Source: Clostridiales bacterium (GTDB taxonomy: Bacteria; Bacillota; Clostridia; Christensenellales; UBA1242). From it: 64,000 nt of DNA. The stretch spans positions 1 through 64,000 of the forward strand of contig DOEE01000001.1 of the NCBI GenBank assembly GCA_003524095.1. Direction: 5' to 3'. The notes beneath the pieces were generated by a model. The model made no database searches. It had not been told where the DNA came from and saw nothing but the letters and a program-made list of their open reading frames with translations. The translations under genes and the position numbers were made by a program. Below are positions 1 to 9,890 of the stretch, one piece after another (within the stretch, counting starts at the first letter, position 1; every line of letters begins with the position of its first letter).

Positions 1-58
1 TTACACACAGCCGGGTGTTTCAAAATAAGCATTATATCATGTCAAAATTTAATATAAT

Positions 59-790
59 TTACTCTGTAAAAGTATCAAAGATTTTAAGTGAGTTTTTAAT
101 TGTATTTGGAATTTGGTCGCCATTATCATCTGGAATATAGTTTTGAATGGCTTGGAAAGTTATTTTGAATCTAACTGACAAACCCGAATAATCGCTTGTA
201 ACAAAGGTTGGAAAGGTTATTTCTTTGTTGATAAAATTTATAATTACATCAGATTCTGTTGCATTAATTTCTTTGAGAATAGAATTTTCGGGTGCTGAAT
301 CATTTTTGGTTAAAATCAAGTAATAAAATCCATCGGTATGCAAATACCAACTAGCACTGTCTAAAATAATATCGTCTAATTGATCATTTAAGTTTGCAAT
401 CACATTTATTTGAGTTTCGTCATAAGGAGTGTCTGTGTCAACATTTTTGAGCTCAAGGACTAATTTTGCTCTAAGCAAAGGCATTGTTGTGCTACGACCT
501 ACCTTACAATTTGCATCAAGTCTAATAGGCTCGCCGGGAATTAATACCCCATAGTCTCTATCATACTCAATAACCAAATTGGAAGAATTAACATCATTTT
601 CGATTGAATTATATAGGTCGCCTTTGCCAACAGCAGTAATTTGTACCTTGCCAGACATTTGAAGATGACTAGTAGCCCAATCGGATGTGAAAAAAAATGC
701 AAGAGTAAAAGTAATTACGCACGCAAAAATTGTTAGTGTAATTGGTAAAAACGTTGTTTTTCTAACTCCAAAATTCTTATTATTTCCCAT
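59..790 (-). CDS. Exported protein of unknown function, TasA/camelysin-like N-terminus
   Basis: Protein of 243 residues. The start is the ATG at 790, preceded by GGGTG; a GTG two codons upstream is less likely. A basic N-terminus is followed by one hydrophobic segment (about residues 13-33), then a short FFTSDWAT-like stretch and a beta-rich soluble body. That arrangement recalls proteins with SipW-type signal peptides (TasA/camelysin group), where a hydrophobic segment runs into a short aromatic and Thr/Ser/Ala-rich stretch. I do not recognise the mature domain. It is probably exported or membrane anchored. It lies downstream of the DivIVA-like gene but behind that gene's terminator, so it is probably transcribed separately. 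No sipW-like peptidase gene is in the window. Confidence 0.6.
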   Translation of the reverse strand: MGNNKNFGVRKTTFLPITLTIFACVITFTLAFFFTSDWATSHLQMSGKVQITAVGKGDLYNSIENDVNSSNLVIEYDRDYGVLIPGEPIRLDANCKVGRSTTMPLLRAKLVLELKNVDTDTPYDETQINVIANLNDQLDDIILDSASWYLHTDGFYYLILTKNDSAPENSILKEINATESDVIINFINKEITFPTFVTSDYSGLSVRFKITFQAIQNYIPDDNGDQIPNTIKNSLKIFDTFTE

Positions 791-950
791 CTTCACCCTG
801 TTAATAAATTAAGCAAACATATTAAAATTTGCTTTAGATACATCATGCACACAATTTTTCTTATACAAGTATTTTACCCAAAAAAATTTTTTTTGTAAAG
901 TTATTGATAATGTTTTGACAAAAAATTAAATTCAATATATTCAACACAAA

Positions 951-970
951 AAGTAGGCACAAGCCTACTT
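951..970 (-). terminator. Terminator overlapping the divIVA-like stop codon
   Basis: Perfect 8-bp stem (AAGTAGGC/GCCTACTT) with a 4-nt loop, followed on the minus strand by a T run. The stem includes the stop codon of the upstream DivIVA-like gene. Confidence 0.75.
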
Positions 971-1786
971 TTCACCGTTTTCATCATTCTCTATAAAAAA
1001 GTCAAACGCCTTCATGATTTCGTCCAAATCTTCCTTTGGATTGAGAGCATCTTCCAAATTAAATCCACTTTCGCTTGGGTTTGGTTCGGATTTCTTTCGC
1101 ATTAGAGTTTTTGCAAATACTGAATTATCATCAGTTTCTTCGCTATTGAGATAATTCTCTGCCATATTTCCCGTGCCTTTAACTTTGATTTTGTCAAGTT
1201 TACCACTCAAATCAATCATACGCATGTTTTCTTTTTCGGTTTCTTTTGCAAAATTATTAAGCAATTTTTGGTCGGCATTTTGATTGTTTTTTGAATTAAA
1301 CGCATAATCCATTTTGTTAAGCAAGTTTCTTATGTAATTATTTGAGTTATTATGCAAGTCTTTTCTAATAACGCTTCCACTCATGCGATTATTTTGTTCC
1401 AATACTTCCTTGACTGTATTATTAAATTGCCCGATTTCGCGTTTAAGCGAACTTGGAATGTCAACCATTAACATCTTTGTTACTAATTCTTCCCAATTTT
1501 TATAAAGTAATCTTATTCGCTTGATTTCAAGGTCGTAGAGTTTGCTTGCATTATTTTCAATTTGTTCGGCTTTTTCTACCGCATAGATAAGTGCTTGTGA
1601 AATTTGTTTGTCTTTATTCTTGTAATTTTCAAGCCTATCCTCAAGTCCACTAAGTTCGTTTTTGAGTGCAAAAACTCTATCCTTTTGTTCGGATAGTTTT
1701 TCTTCATATTTTAAACTTAGTTTATTTATAAAAGTATCGACCTGTTCGGTATCATAACCTTTTTTGTTAATATCAAATTTAGCCAT
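965..1786 (-). CDS. DivIVA-domain coiled-coil protein
   Basis: Protein of 273 residues. The start at 1786 is chosen because AAGGAGAAAG lies just upstream and the ATG shares a base with the stop of the preceding gene (TAATG). The first 35 residues (FDINKKGYDTEQVDTFI and onward) match the N-terminal pattern of DivIVA/GpsB proteins, which bind negatively curved membrane and septa. A coiled coil covers about residues 25-90. The C-terminal half is low-complexity, rich in Asn, Lys and Glu, with no recognised domain. Likely a scaffold in cell division or polar growth. It is coupled to the membrane protein and lgt upstream. Whether it is the main DivIVA or a paralogue cannot be told here. Confidence 0.75.
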   Translation of the reverse strand: MAKFDINKKGYDTEQVDTFINKLSLKYEEKLSEQKDRVFALKNELSGLEDRLENYKNKDKQISQALIYAVEKAEQIENNASKLYDLEIKRIRLLYKNWEELVTKMLMVDIPSSLKREIGQFNNTVKEVLEQNNRMSGSVIRKDLHNNSNNYIRNLLNKMDYAFNSKNNQNADQKLLNNFAKETEKENMRMIDLSGKLDKIKVKGTGNMAENYLNSEETDDNSVFAKTLMRKKSEPNPSESGFNLEDALNPKEDLDEIMKAFDFFIENDENGEK

Positions 1787-2289
1787 TAAACTTTCTCCTT
1801 GCCAAATTTTAAATTTCTGCATATTATTATTCCCAAAGTCACCGAAAATAGCCAAATTATCAGCATTAGCCAGAATTTTGGACTGAATACAAATTGAATG
1901 AGAATGGGAATAAATATAGACAAATTCAAAATAATAATTTTAATATAAATTGTATTTTTGAAAACCGCTAGATTAAGTATGCTTGGAAGCACAGGAATGA
2001 GTGCAAACAGGTAAACAAAGTCAAGTAAATTTTGTTTTTCAAGTTTAAGTATTATAATCAAAATTGCAAATAAAATCAAACTATTTGCAAACCAAAGTGT
2101 CGAAGAACTCTTAAGCAAAACACCCTTGTAAATTAAATCAAAGCCAATTGCCACAAGAATGATTGAGAATATAAATGTATCAAGACTGCCCATATATCCA
2201 AATACCAAATTTGAAACAAACAGTCCAAGATATACAAACACCAAAATCAAGCCAACAATCTGAATTATTCTTACTCTTTTTGAAAACAT
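1786..2289 (-). CDS. Small polytopic membrane protein, unknown function
   Basis: A 167-residue, strongly hydrophobic protein with about five predicted membrane segments separated by short loops, a basic N-terminus (MFSKRVR) and a basic C-terminus. There is an AAAGGA ribosome binding site. It lies between lgt and the divIVA-like gene and its stop overlaps the next start by one base, so the genes are co-translated. I do not recognise the family. The setting suggests an envelope role, but this rests on neighbours only. Confidence 0.7.
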   Translation of the reverse strand: MFSKRVRIIQIVGLILVFVYLGLFVSNLVFGYMGSLDTFIFSIILVAIGFDLIYKGVLLKSSSTLWFANSLILFAILIIILKLEKQNLLDFVYLFALIPVLPSILNLAVFKNTIYIKIIILNLSIFIPILIQFVFSPKFWLMLIIWLFSVTLGIIICRNLKFGKEKV

Positions 2290-2310
2290 ACATTCCTTTT
2301 GGATTAATAA

Positions 2311-3192
2311 TTATTTTTCGGTCTTTTTGGGACTTTTCTTATTATTAACCAAAAGTAAAATGGATATTCCTACTACACCTGCAATTACACACACAATGCT
2401 TACGATTTGAGAGACTGGAAATGAGCCTAAGTATAATGTTTGGGCCTGGTCTCTAAAGAACTCTAGAATAAATCTAATAAGCCCATAACCAAATAAATAA
2501 GCAAATGTTACAATGCCCTTGATTTTAACCTTTCTAAGCAAAACCGTTAGACCAAAGAATAGTGCCAAGTCTAAGATACTCTCATAAAAGTTGGTTGCAT
2601 AATGATATCCGCCATGAACATATAGAGCAATTGGAAACCATTGCAAACTTCTATTTGTAACTGCAACACCATAACAGCATTTTCCGAATATACAGCCAAT
2701 TCTTCCAAAGGCTTGTCCCAACGACAAAACCGGAGCAACACAATCGGTTGTGCTAATTATATTAACTTTGTGAACCAAACAAGATATAACTAATCCCAAA
2801 AATCCACCAATTACACCACCATAGATTGCAAGTCCGCCGTCCCATACTCTAATTACGTCCATAATGCCCGTAAAACTCCCATCAAATATAAGGAAGTAAA
2901 TTCTAGCACCTATTATAGAAAGCGGAAATATCCACCAAATAAGAGTATAAGGATACTCACTAGACAAATCACGTTCTTTGAATAATTGTTGAGCAAGAAC
3001 AAGTGCTATCAAGAATCCAATACCTATCATTACCCCGTACCAACTAATGTTCACGCCAAATAGTGTTAGCGCAATTAGTCCAAGCAGTACTCCGAGTGAT
3101 AATCCAATTGTTAACCAAAACTTTTTGGTTTCCCACGAAAACCCAAATATTTTTACTTGGGATTTTTTGTAATCATCTAATTTTTGTCCCAT
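2311..3192 (-). CDS. lgt: Prolipoprotein diacylglyceryl transferase
   Basis: Lgt moves diacylglycerol from phosphatidylglycerol to the lipobox Cys of prolipoproteins at the membrane. The protein has 293 residues when started at the ATG at 3192, where AGGAG lies 5 nt upstream; a GTG six bases earlier is less likely. Seven or so membrane segments are present. The family signature appears as FGRIGCIFGKCCYG, the Cys-rich variant usual in Clostridia, preceded by PVLSLGQA. A C-terminal LIRFILEFFRDQ stretch is also typical. It heads the run lgt, membrane protein, divIVA-like. Confidence 0.93.
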   Translation of the reverse strand: MGQKLDDYKKSQVKIFGFSWETKKFWLTIGLSLGVLLGLIALTLFGVNISWYGVMIGIGFLIALVLAQQLFKERDLSSEYPYTLIWWIFPLSIIGARIYFLIFDGSFTGIMDVIRVWDGGLAIYGGVIGGFLGLVISCLVHKVNIISTTDCVAPVLSLGQAFGRIGCIFGKCCYGVAVTNRSLQWFPIALYVHGGYHYATNFYESILDLALFFGLTVLLRKVKIKGIVTFAYLFGYGLIRFILEFFRDQAQTLYLGSFPVSQIVSIVCVIAGVVGISILLLVNNKKSPKKTEK

Positions 3193-3280
3193 AAACACTC
3201 CTAAATATATTAATTATGTTATCAACTAAAATTAAATTTGTCAAATACTATATTGTCGTAATTTGGAAATACAAAAAAAA

Positions 3281-3306
3281 GGAAACTAGATTATAATCTA
3301 ATTTCC
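3281..3306 (-). terminator. Terminator after the 1400-residue coiled-coil gene
   Basis: A 13-nt arm on each side (GGAAACTAGATTA/TAATCTAATTTCC, one mismatch) followed on the minus strand by eight T residues. Confidence 0.8.
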
Positions 3307-3323
3307 TAAAAATGGATTACTTC

Positions 3324-6300
3324 TTATCTTGACCTTTCGTCATCATTTTCATTTTTGCTGGCTGTATCCTTAGATGATGTTACATCATATTGTCTTCCTT
3401 GTGCTTGCAAAATCCTGACATATTCTTCCTTGGATATTTGACCTTCTCTTACTAATCTATCTAGTGTTGCTTGGGATAAATTAATTAGAGATTCATAAGT
3501 TGTTCCATTCTTTCTGCCTTCTTCAATTTCATTTTCTCTTTGTTTTCTAAGAGCATTAAATTGTTCTACGAAATTGCCAAAAGCCTTTTTATTTTCTTCA
3601 GTTGGAGATTCTTTGACAGCTTGTTCATATTGTGTAGCTTCACGGACATCATAACCGGCTTTTTCTTCAACGGTTTCAATAGTTCGAGAATTTCTACGCA
3701 TAATGTCTTGCATTTTTCTGTCTAAGCTGGCTGTTCTCTTTCCTTTGACGCTGTTGATAAGTTCTTCGGCTTCGGAATCAAAAGTTTTGAACTCATCACT
3801 CATGCCATCAAGTTCTTCGCCGTCGTGATTAATTCCATATTTAGATAGTTGGTCATCACGTTCAACTTCCAACTCAGAAATCATATCTTGTTTTTCATCT
3901 TCATCTAGACTTTGATTGTCAGAAACAGCATCAATTCTTGATTGATATTTGCCTTTGATACTTCTAAACTTTTGAAGCAAACCATTTTGTGCTAGAGTCT
4001 TTCCGTCTCTTTCTTCCAATTTGTTGAGTCTATCTTTTGTCTTAAGCGCTGTTGTAACAGATTTTCTATGTTGATTTTCAGCTACTCTTGCCTTAACTTT
4101 TAGTTTTCTTAGTTTTCTTGCATTTTTGACACGTGCACGTTTGTAAACACCCAATGCTTTGAGTAATTTATTTCCGCTTTGTTCTTTTTCTTTGATGCTA
4201 TCAAGTTTGGCTTGCATGTCTTGAACTTGACTTTGAGCAAATTCCAAATCTTCTTCTCTATCATGACATTTATCATATTGTTTTTGGAACTTACGATAAA
4301 GTCTTTCTTTCTTAGCACCCCTTCCAAATAACATGCCAATATTAACAATGCCCGCAGTACCAAGACCAATACCTGCACCAATTCCAATGTTTTTGAGTGC
4401 AACAAGTGTAGGAGTAAACCAAGCACTTGCATTTTTGATAATACTAATTGCAGCACCAATTCCACCCACTCCAATAACAGTTGCAGCACCAGCGACTAAT
4501 GCACCAACTCCAAGTCCAGTTAGCGCAAATAGGAATGGATTTTTTCTAATCTTTTTGGCTAATCTTTTGTGCCATGGAAGTTTAGGCTCTTTGAGTTTTT
4601 TCAAACTATCAAGAGATTTTTTCAAAAGTTTTTGTTTGCGTAGTTGTGGAACAGGGATTTTCTCTTTCTTTTCAGATTCAAGTTTTTTAGGTTCAGGGTC
4701 TACTGTCTTTTCTACACCTTTTTTCTTCTTGTCGTCTTGCTCTCCACCTTTGCCTTCGCCTTTACCTTTTTCGCCAGTACCAGCGGTTTTCCCTTTGCCT
4801 TCTCCGGCTTCAGCCTGAGTTCCCTTTCCTTCCAACTCAGAAACACGTTTATTTAATTCTTCTATTTGAGTTTGTTGTGCTTGAATAATTTTTGTGTAAT
4901 CTTGAATATTCTTATTTAACTTCTCGATTTCGTTTCCTTGTGGAGTTCCTTGAATAATAGTTGGAACAGCTATACCACCAGTAACAAGACCGGCATTTTT
5001 GAGTTCTCTAATAACCGCCGAAACAATTTCAGGTGTACGGTCACCAACTTCGGGACTTCGAGTAATATTATTAATTGTAATATTTCCAGGATTTCCACCA
5101 GTTGCATAAATTCCATGAGCTAGTTTTTCTGCTGATTCATGCGCTTCGGCTTCAATTTCAGGTGTGGATTTTCTTTGTTGTCTCAACTCTTCAATACATT
5201 TATTAATCTCTTCGGCTTTAGCGGAAAGTTCTTCATATCGTGCGGATAGTTCTTCATGTTCTTTATGTAACTCATCAACACTTCCAGCAATTATTCCATT
5301 TTGTTCGGATATATCACCAAGTTGTTTGCCTAAACCGTCAATTTTTTCGCCATTTTCACCGACTTTAGCCTCAACTTTGTCGACCCTATCGCCAACATTT
5401 GCAATATTATTGTTAATATCTTCAGCATTTTCGTTGATTTGCGATTTTATTTCAGAACCTGTACTATCGATTTTTTCACCCAAAGCACCAAATTGAGAAC
5501 TAATACCTTTGAGTGTATCTCTCACATCTTCAAATTGACCATTTATGGCTTGTTGATTTACTTGCATTTGTTTTTCAAGACGTTTAATCTCTGCTAAATA
5601 TGCTTCTTTGTCACTTTCGGATTTTGCATAATAACGTTCAATTGTCTTTATAAGTACTTCTCTTTCTGTCGCTTCTTTGCCGGCTTGAGATGTCATAAAG
5701 TCATAAATCTTATTAATATCTCCTTGCATTGAAGGAAGCAATGCTAAGTTTTTGAAATATTCTTGCAAAGATACTTGTATCTCAGACTTAATTTCGTCAG
5801 TAAACTCAGGAATCAAACCTTCGAACTTTCCTTTTTCTGACCTTGAAATTAGACGATTGAGAGTATCTTCGGCAATTTCTTTGATTGTTTGGGTAGTTGG
5901 CACATTCTCAAACGCACCCATGATTTCTTGGAATTTGTCCAAGTCTTCGGAGTGATTTTTCTTAATTAATGTTTCAATAGCATCAATTTTTTCTCCAGTT
6001 TCTTTCACATCTGAAACTTTTGCAATATCACTATCATTCAAAACATTATTTAATATTTCAACAAATTCATCACGTGTGAGCAATTCTGCAAATTTGTTTT
6101 CAATAACTTCCAAATCATCTTTGGTTACACCATTTAAGCCATTAATTTTTTCGATTATAGTATCAGTTATATATCTTTGTGTAGAAATATGTAATTCTTC
6201 ATTTTGAATATTGAAATCGCCCAAATGCTTGCTAACAATTTGTTCAATATCTTCATAAGTTACAATATTTTCAATACTCTTTTGAATATTTGTTAAAATA

Positions 6301-7526
6301 TCTGTATTGCCACTTTGAATTTGTTGAACAATAGTTTTTGAATAGTTCTCAAACATTTGAATTATATAATTCTTGGTTTCTTCACTAAAGTTCATATTAT
6401 TACAAAACTCAGGGAATTCATTGCCAAGTTTGCTGAGTTCTTCAAAAATCAACTCTCCATATTCTTCGATATTATCGAGTTTATCACGCAAACCTATTTC
6501 GCCTTCTTGACCTACAACTTCTCGTTCAAGTACGCTTAGTTTTGTAAATATTTTGTCGGTCAAAGTTCTGTTTGTTGCTATCAAGTCTGGAATTTTTGAC
6601 TTGAGAATTTCCAAAATTTGTGTTTGTTTTTGGTCTTCGGTTAAATCCAACTCTGCTGTAGTTTTGAGACTCTCAATTAATTTTTTGAGATCGTCATCAC
6701 GAGTTGAATAAATATTTGAGATTTCTTGAATTTTTGTGTTAAATATGTTTTCAACAGATTTTGAAAGTTCTTTTGTTTCGATAGTTATGTTTATATTAGT
6801 AATCGCTTCAACAATTTGAGTTAATTCTTCGGATGAAATTCTACCAACAAAAGTTTTGAGTTGCCTTTTTAAATGTTCTTTGGTTGGGATATTTTTCAAA
6901 AGTTCTTTTATATCTGATGGTGACACCGACCTACTAGACCCAATTGCCTTTTTTATATCTTCCAACTTTGAATCAATTATACTTAACTTTTCATCAAGTT
7001 CTTGTTCAGTTACATATTTTTTCTTGGTTGTGGTTCTCTTGGTAGAAGCGGTTTTTGGAGAAACCTTAAACTCTTCAACTGCAACTTGTCCAGTGCCAGT
7101 AGCAATGCCATAAGATTCCAAATCTTTTTCGGTTAGTTGACCATTATACTCAACAGTATTCTTAACAGCGCCCTTAACTATAGCATTTTCTACTTCGCCT
7201 TCGTATCCTTGTTCCATAGTTCTAACTATTTGTTGTAGATTTGGACATCCGTTTTTTTGAATAGTTCCTACTTTGATATTTGTAAGTTGAATTGGCAAAA
7301 ATAATGAACTCAAAATTGGGAAACCTTGAATATGCTTGCTAATGTCCACATTTTGTTTATTGTTTGTACCATCAACATTTGTGATTGGCAAAACCGCAAG
7401 AGAAACTATTGAACTCTTTTCTTTGTCAGTTAGTTCAACTAATCTTTTTGCACCCCTAATGGTCTTGCCATTTTCAAGATACATATATTCAACTTTTATT
7501 TTTTCGATAATTGGTTGGTTAGCCAT
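3324..7526 (-). CDS. Giant coiled-coil protein with central membrane hairpin
   Basis: 1400 residues, no recognised family. An N-terminal part (about 1-150) looks globular and includes KTIRGAKRLVEL. Residues about 160-850 are mostly helical and coiled coil, with heptad-like EKI/GEKID/NGEKIDG repeats near 680-760. A Gly/Lys-rich charged linker (about 910-985) leads into Gly/Ala-rich hydrophobic segments (about 995-1065), which look like a membrane hairpin. The rest is charged and helical. There is no signal peptide, so the membrane part would be inserted internally. The start has AGGGAG upstream. It follows a helical 529-residue protein in the same unit. Possible roles are membrane-linked scaffold or tape-measure-like filament; neither is proven. 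Confidence 0.8.
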   Translation of the reverse strand: MANQPIIEKIKVEYMYLENGKTIRGAKRLVELTDKEKSSIVSLAVLPITNVDGTNNKQNVDISKHIQGFPILSSLFLPIQLTNIKVGTIQKNGCPNLQQIVRTMEQGYEGEVENAIVKGAVKNTVEYNGQLTEKDLESYGIATGTGQVAVEEFKVSPKTASTKRTTTKKKYVTEQELDEKLSIIDSKLEDIKKAIGSSRSVSPSDIKELLKNIPTKEHLKRQLKTFVGRISSEELTQIVEAITNINITIETKELSKSVENIFNTKIQEISNIYSTRDDDLKKLIESLKTTAELDLTEDQKQTQILEILKSKIPDLIATNRTLTDKIFTKLSVLEREVVGQEGEIGLRDKLDNIEEYGELIFEELSKLGNEFPEFCNNMNFSEETKNYIIQMFENYSKTIVQQIQSGNTDILTNIQKSIENIVTYEDIEQIVSKHLGDFNIQNEELHISTQRYITDTIIEKINGLNGVTKDDLEVIENKFAELLTRDEFVEILNNVLNDSDIAKVSDVKETGEKIDAIETLIKKNHSEDLDKFQEIMGAFENVPTTQTIKEIAEDTLNRLISRSEKGKFEGLIPEFTDEIKSEIQVSLQEYFKNLALLPSMQGDINKIYDFMTSQAGKEATEREVLIKTIERYYAKSESDKEAYLAEIKRLEKQMQVNQQAINGQFEDVRDTLKGISSQFGALGEKIDSTGSEIKSQINENAEDINNNIANVGDRVDKVEAKVGENGEKIDGLGKQLGDISEQNGIIAGSVDELHKEHEELSARYEELSAKAEEINKCIEELRQQRKSTPEIEAEAHESAEKLAHGIYATGGNPGNITINNITRSPEVGDRTPEIVSAVIRELKNAGLVTGGIAVPTIIQGTPQGNEIEKLNKNIQDYTKIIQAQQTQIEELNKRVSELEGKGTQAEAGEGKGKTAGTGEKGKGEGKGGEQDDKKKKGVEKTVDPEPKKLESEKKEKIPVPQLRKQKLLKKSLDSLKKLKEPKLPWHKRLAKKIRKNPFLFALTGLGVGALVAGAATVIGVGGIGAAISIIKNASAWFTPTLVALKNIGIGAGIGLGTAGIVNIGMLFGRGAKKERLYRKFQKQYDKCHDREEDLEFAQSQVQDMQAKLDSIKEKEQSGNKLLKALGVYKRARVKNARKLRKLKVKARVAENQHRKSVTTALKTKDRLNKLEERDGKTLAQNGLLQKFRSIKGKYQSRIDAVSDNQSLDEDEKQDMISELEVERDDQLSKYGINHDGEELDGMSDEFKTFDSEAEELINSVKGKRTASLDRKMQDIMRRNSRTIETVEEKAGYDVREATQYEQAVKESPTEENKKAFGNFVEQFNALRKQRENEIEEGRKNGTTYESLINLSQATLDRLVREGQISKEEYVRILQAQGRQYDVTSSKDTASKNENDDERSR

Positions 7527-7584
7527 TTTTTAGACTCCCTTTTGTTTGGATTTAAATCCCATTTTCATTCGTTTTTTGATTGTA

Positions 7585-9174
7585 TTATTCTTCATCAGGC
7601 AAAATGCTACTTAGCACTTCGATTTGTTTGGAGTTGTTATCTTGCAAACTTTCGGATAATTTTTGCAATTGAGTTAGGTTGGTGTTAATCAAATCTACAA
7701 CACTTAGCATGCTATCTTCGTTTACACCCTTGCCAAGTGTAATTGAAATATCTCTAATTAAGTCGTTTGAAATTCTACGATAAGTTACTAAATCGTTATT
7801 AAAATCTTTTTGCAAGTCATTAAACTTGGAGATTTTGGTTGTTAGGTTTTGCATATTTTTGAGACGAATTGCTTTGTTTTGGTCGGTCGCAAAGTCTTCG
7901 AGAGCATCAACTGCCCTAAATATTGCAACAACCATCGAATTTCTCATAAAGATATCTTTGATTTCTTTTGCATAAGTTAAAATTGCTTGCAAACCAGTTT
8001 TTGCTGTCTTGTTTGTATATTTGAGTTTCTTTTCGTCTTTGGTCATTTGTGTTTTGTTTTGTTCTAGTTTAACCAAAAGTTCTTGTACTTTGAAAATAAC
8101 TGCCGAGTATCTCTTGAGTTCTTCTTCAGAAGGAACTGCGGTTTTCAAAGCATTCTCAAGCATATCCAAAACCTTGTAGTGTTCGGTTATGCGTTTTTCT
8201 ATATCGTTAATTCTATCTACAGAATATTCGATTTGACTTAAGTAACTATCCGAAACAGCCGAAGCACTATCCAGACTTGCTTTGATAAGTTCCTTGGCTT
8301 CGTCGTCAGCATTTGAGTTTTGATATTCGGAATTCTTGGTTTCCAAGTTTTCTAACAAATGTTTTTTGTGAATAGCAAGTTGACGTTTGAGTTCGTTAGC
8401 CTTGCTTAGTTTGTTTTCCAAATCGTCAAGAACCAGTCTATATGGATTAATTTCTTTGATAACCTTTCTTGCCTTTTCAGCCTTTTCGCCATCGGTCAAA
8501 TCGCTATAGCAAATGCCATAAAATTTGTCGTACATTCCAGTTATTTGTTCTAGTAATTTTCCGTAGTTTGTATCAAAAGTTGTTTCAACATTGCGAGCAA
8601 TTCTATTAATGGTTGACAATTTCTTTTCGATGAACTTGTTTTTGTCTTGTTTGGTATCAAGCGGAGTAAACTCAAGTTGCATTTCCATCAAACTTGAAAG
8701 CACAACACCTTCGTCAAGCAAACGCAATTGTTCCAAAGTGGAATTTATGTATTCCTTTTTTAAATCGACACGACTACAATCAATAAAGTCTTCGTTTATA
8801 ATCAAATCGGCAAGAGATACTACAAAGTGATTAAACTTGTCTTGAATTTCATTAACAATATCTCTCTCTGAGATAACTTTTTTGTCAGTTAGTGTTTTGT
8901 CCAAATCAACAACCAGTTTGAGCATGTCCGAATTTGTACTACTCTTTTTGTCAAGCCAATATTCCATGTTAGAAAAACTAACATCATAACTTTCGTCAAT
9001 GAGTTCGGCAAATCTATCCATAAAATTTGTCAAGTCTTGTTTTGCGCTATATTTTTTGAGTTCATCTCTAATAATATCAATTAAATATTCAGCCGTAAGC
9101 GAAGTAACAACTGCCGAAGCAAGACTATTAATGCTATATGATTTGCTTAAATTTAGTTTGTATTTGGTATCCAT
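7585..9174 (-). CDS. Helical coiled-coil protein, unknown function
   Basis: 529 residues starting at the ATG at 9174, with TGGAGGAAAA immediately before it; an upstream in-frame TTG-type extension crosses the promoter and is rejected. Almost entirely alpha-helical and charged, with coiled coil most evident around residues 260-420. No membrane segment, signal peptide or enzyme motif is visible. It is the first gene of a two-gene unit with the 1400-residue coiled-coil protein, separated by about 60 bases, and has a good sigma-A-type promoter. The pair may form one filament or scaffold complex; that is inference from adjacency and similar composition. Confidence 0.75.
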   Translation of the reverse strand: MDTKYKLNLSKSYSINSLASAVVTSLTAEYLIDIIRDELKKYSAKQDLTNFMDRFAELIDESYDVSFSNMEYWLDKKSSTNSDMLKLVVDLDKTLTDKKVISERDIVNEIQDKFNHFVVSLADLIINEDFIDCSRVDLKKEYINSTLEQLRLLDEGVVLSSLMEMQLEFTPLDTKQDKNKFIEKKLSTINRIARNVETTFDTNYGKLLEQITGMYDKFYGICYSDLTDGEKAEKARKVIKEINPYRLVLDDLENKLSKANELKRQLAIHKKHLLENLETKNSEYQNSNADDEAKELIKASLDSASAVSDSYLSQIEYSVDRINDIEKRITEHYKVLDMLENALKTAVPSEEELKRYSAVIFKVQELLVKLEQNKTQMTKDEKKLKYTNKTAKTGLQAILTYAKEIKDIFMRNSMVVAIFRAVDALEDFATDQNKAIRLKNMQNLTTKISKFNDLQKDFNNDLVTYRRISNDLIRDISITLGKGVNEDSMLSVVDLINTNLTQLQKLSESLQDNNSKQIEVLSSILPDEE

Positions 9175-9214
9175 TTTTCCTCCAAAACAAGAAAACACAA
9201 TTCTTGTTACTATG

Positions 9215-9242
9215 ATTATAGCATTTTGTGTCAAATTGTCAA
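9215..9242 (-). promoter_or_regulatory. Sigma-A-type promoter of the coiled-coil pair
   Basis: On the minus strand TTGACA (9237-9242), a 16-bp spacer, then TATAAT (9215-9220), 41 bases before the ATG at 9174. The gene-free stretch from 9175 to 9548 otherwise holds only the mazF terminator and AT-rich sequence. Confidence 0.75.
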
Positions 9243-9495
9243 TACATAAATCCAAAAAATTCGCATTAAATGTATAAAATTATATATAAATATATTTATC
9301 TCAAGTCCGATGCATGATTTTAAAGAATTTGAACATATTTATTTACATTTCAAAAAAGTCATTATGATTTTGGCATTGCAAGTAACAAAATTTGTTTTAT
9401 TTATTATTTGTTTTTTTGAATTTGAGATTGTTATTTTGTTGAAACAAAAAACTTTAAAATTCAATACAATATTTTTTGTAAAAAACAAACAAAAA

Positions 9496-9531
9496 TACTA
9501 GCAACTCTAATTAAAATAGACATTGCTAGTA
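9496..9531 (-). terminator. Terminator after mazF
   Basis: A 9-bp stem, TACTAGCAA/TTGCTAGTA, with an 18-nt loop, followed on the minus strand by TTTTTG. Confidence 0.7.
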
Positions 9532-9548
9532 CTTGATAATGTAATTTG

Positions 9549-9890
9549 TTAAAATCCCAATGAAATCAGTAACGCTTGATTAACATTTTTCATACATTTG
9601 TCGTCCAAAACACCAATTTTTTCTTTCAGACGACGTTTGTCAAGGGTTCGAATTTGTTCGAGCAACAGAACGCTATCTTTTGTCAACCCATAAGTAACCC
9701 CCAGTTCAATATGTGTAGGGATTTTGGCTTTGCTAAGTTGACTAGTGATAGCAGCTACTATAACTGTCGGACTGTATTTGTTTCCGATGTCATTTTGAAC
9801 TATCAAAACGGGTCTTACACCACCCTGTTCACTTCCCACGACGGGACTTAAATCAGCGTAATATAATTCACCTCTTTTTATATCATCCAT
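9549..9890 (-). CDS. MazF/PemK-type endoribonuclease toxin
   Basis: MazF (EndoA/NdoA) toxins cut single-stranded mRNA at short motifs. The protein has 113 residues from the ATG at 9890, which gives the usual family N-terminus [14 protein letters not shown]; a start five codons upstream is possible. Conserved features include [20 protein letters not shown] (the catalytic Arg region), then VAAITSQ and [13 protein letters not shown]. It overlaps by 8 bases a small upstream gene in the place normally held by the antitoxin, so the two are probably translationally coupled. Confidence 0.92.
   Translation of the reverse strand: MDDIKRGELYYADLSPVVGSEQGGVRPVLIVQNDIGNKYSPTVIVAAITSQLSKAKIPTHIELGVTYGLTKDSVLLLEQIRTLDKRRLKEKIGVLDDKCMKNVNQALLISLGF

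Noticed and set aside
4333..4818. Long plus-strand frames inside the 1400-residue gene
   Set aside because: Antisense to a supported gene; composition is that of a complement of Ala/Gly/Lys-rich coding sequence.
9310..9501. Plus-strand 63-codon frame between mazF and the coiled-coil pair
   Set aside because: Very AT-rich, no ribosome binding site, overlaps the mazF terminator.
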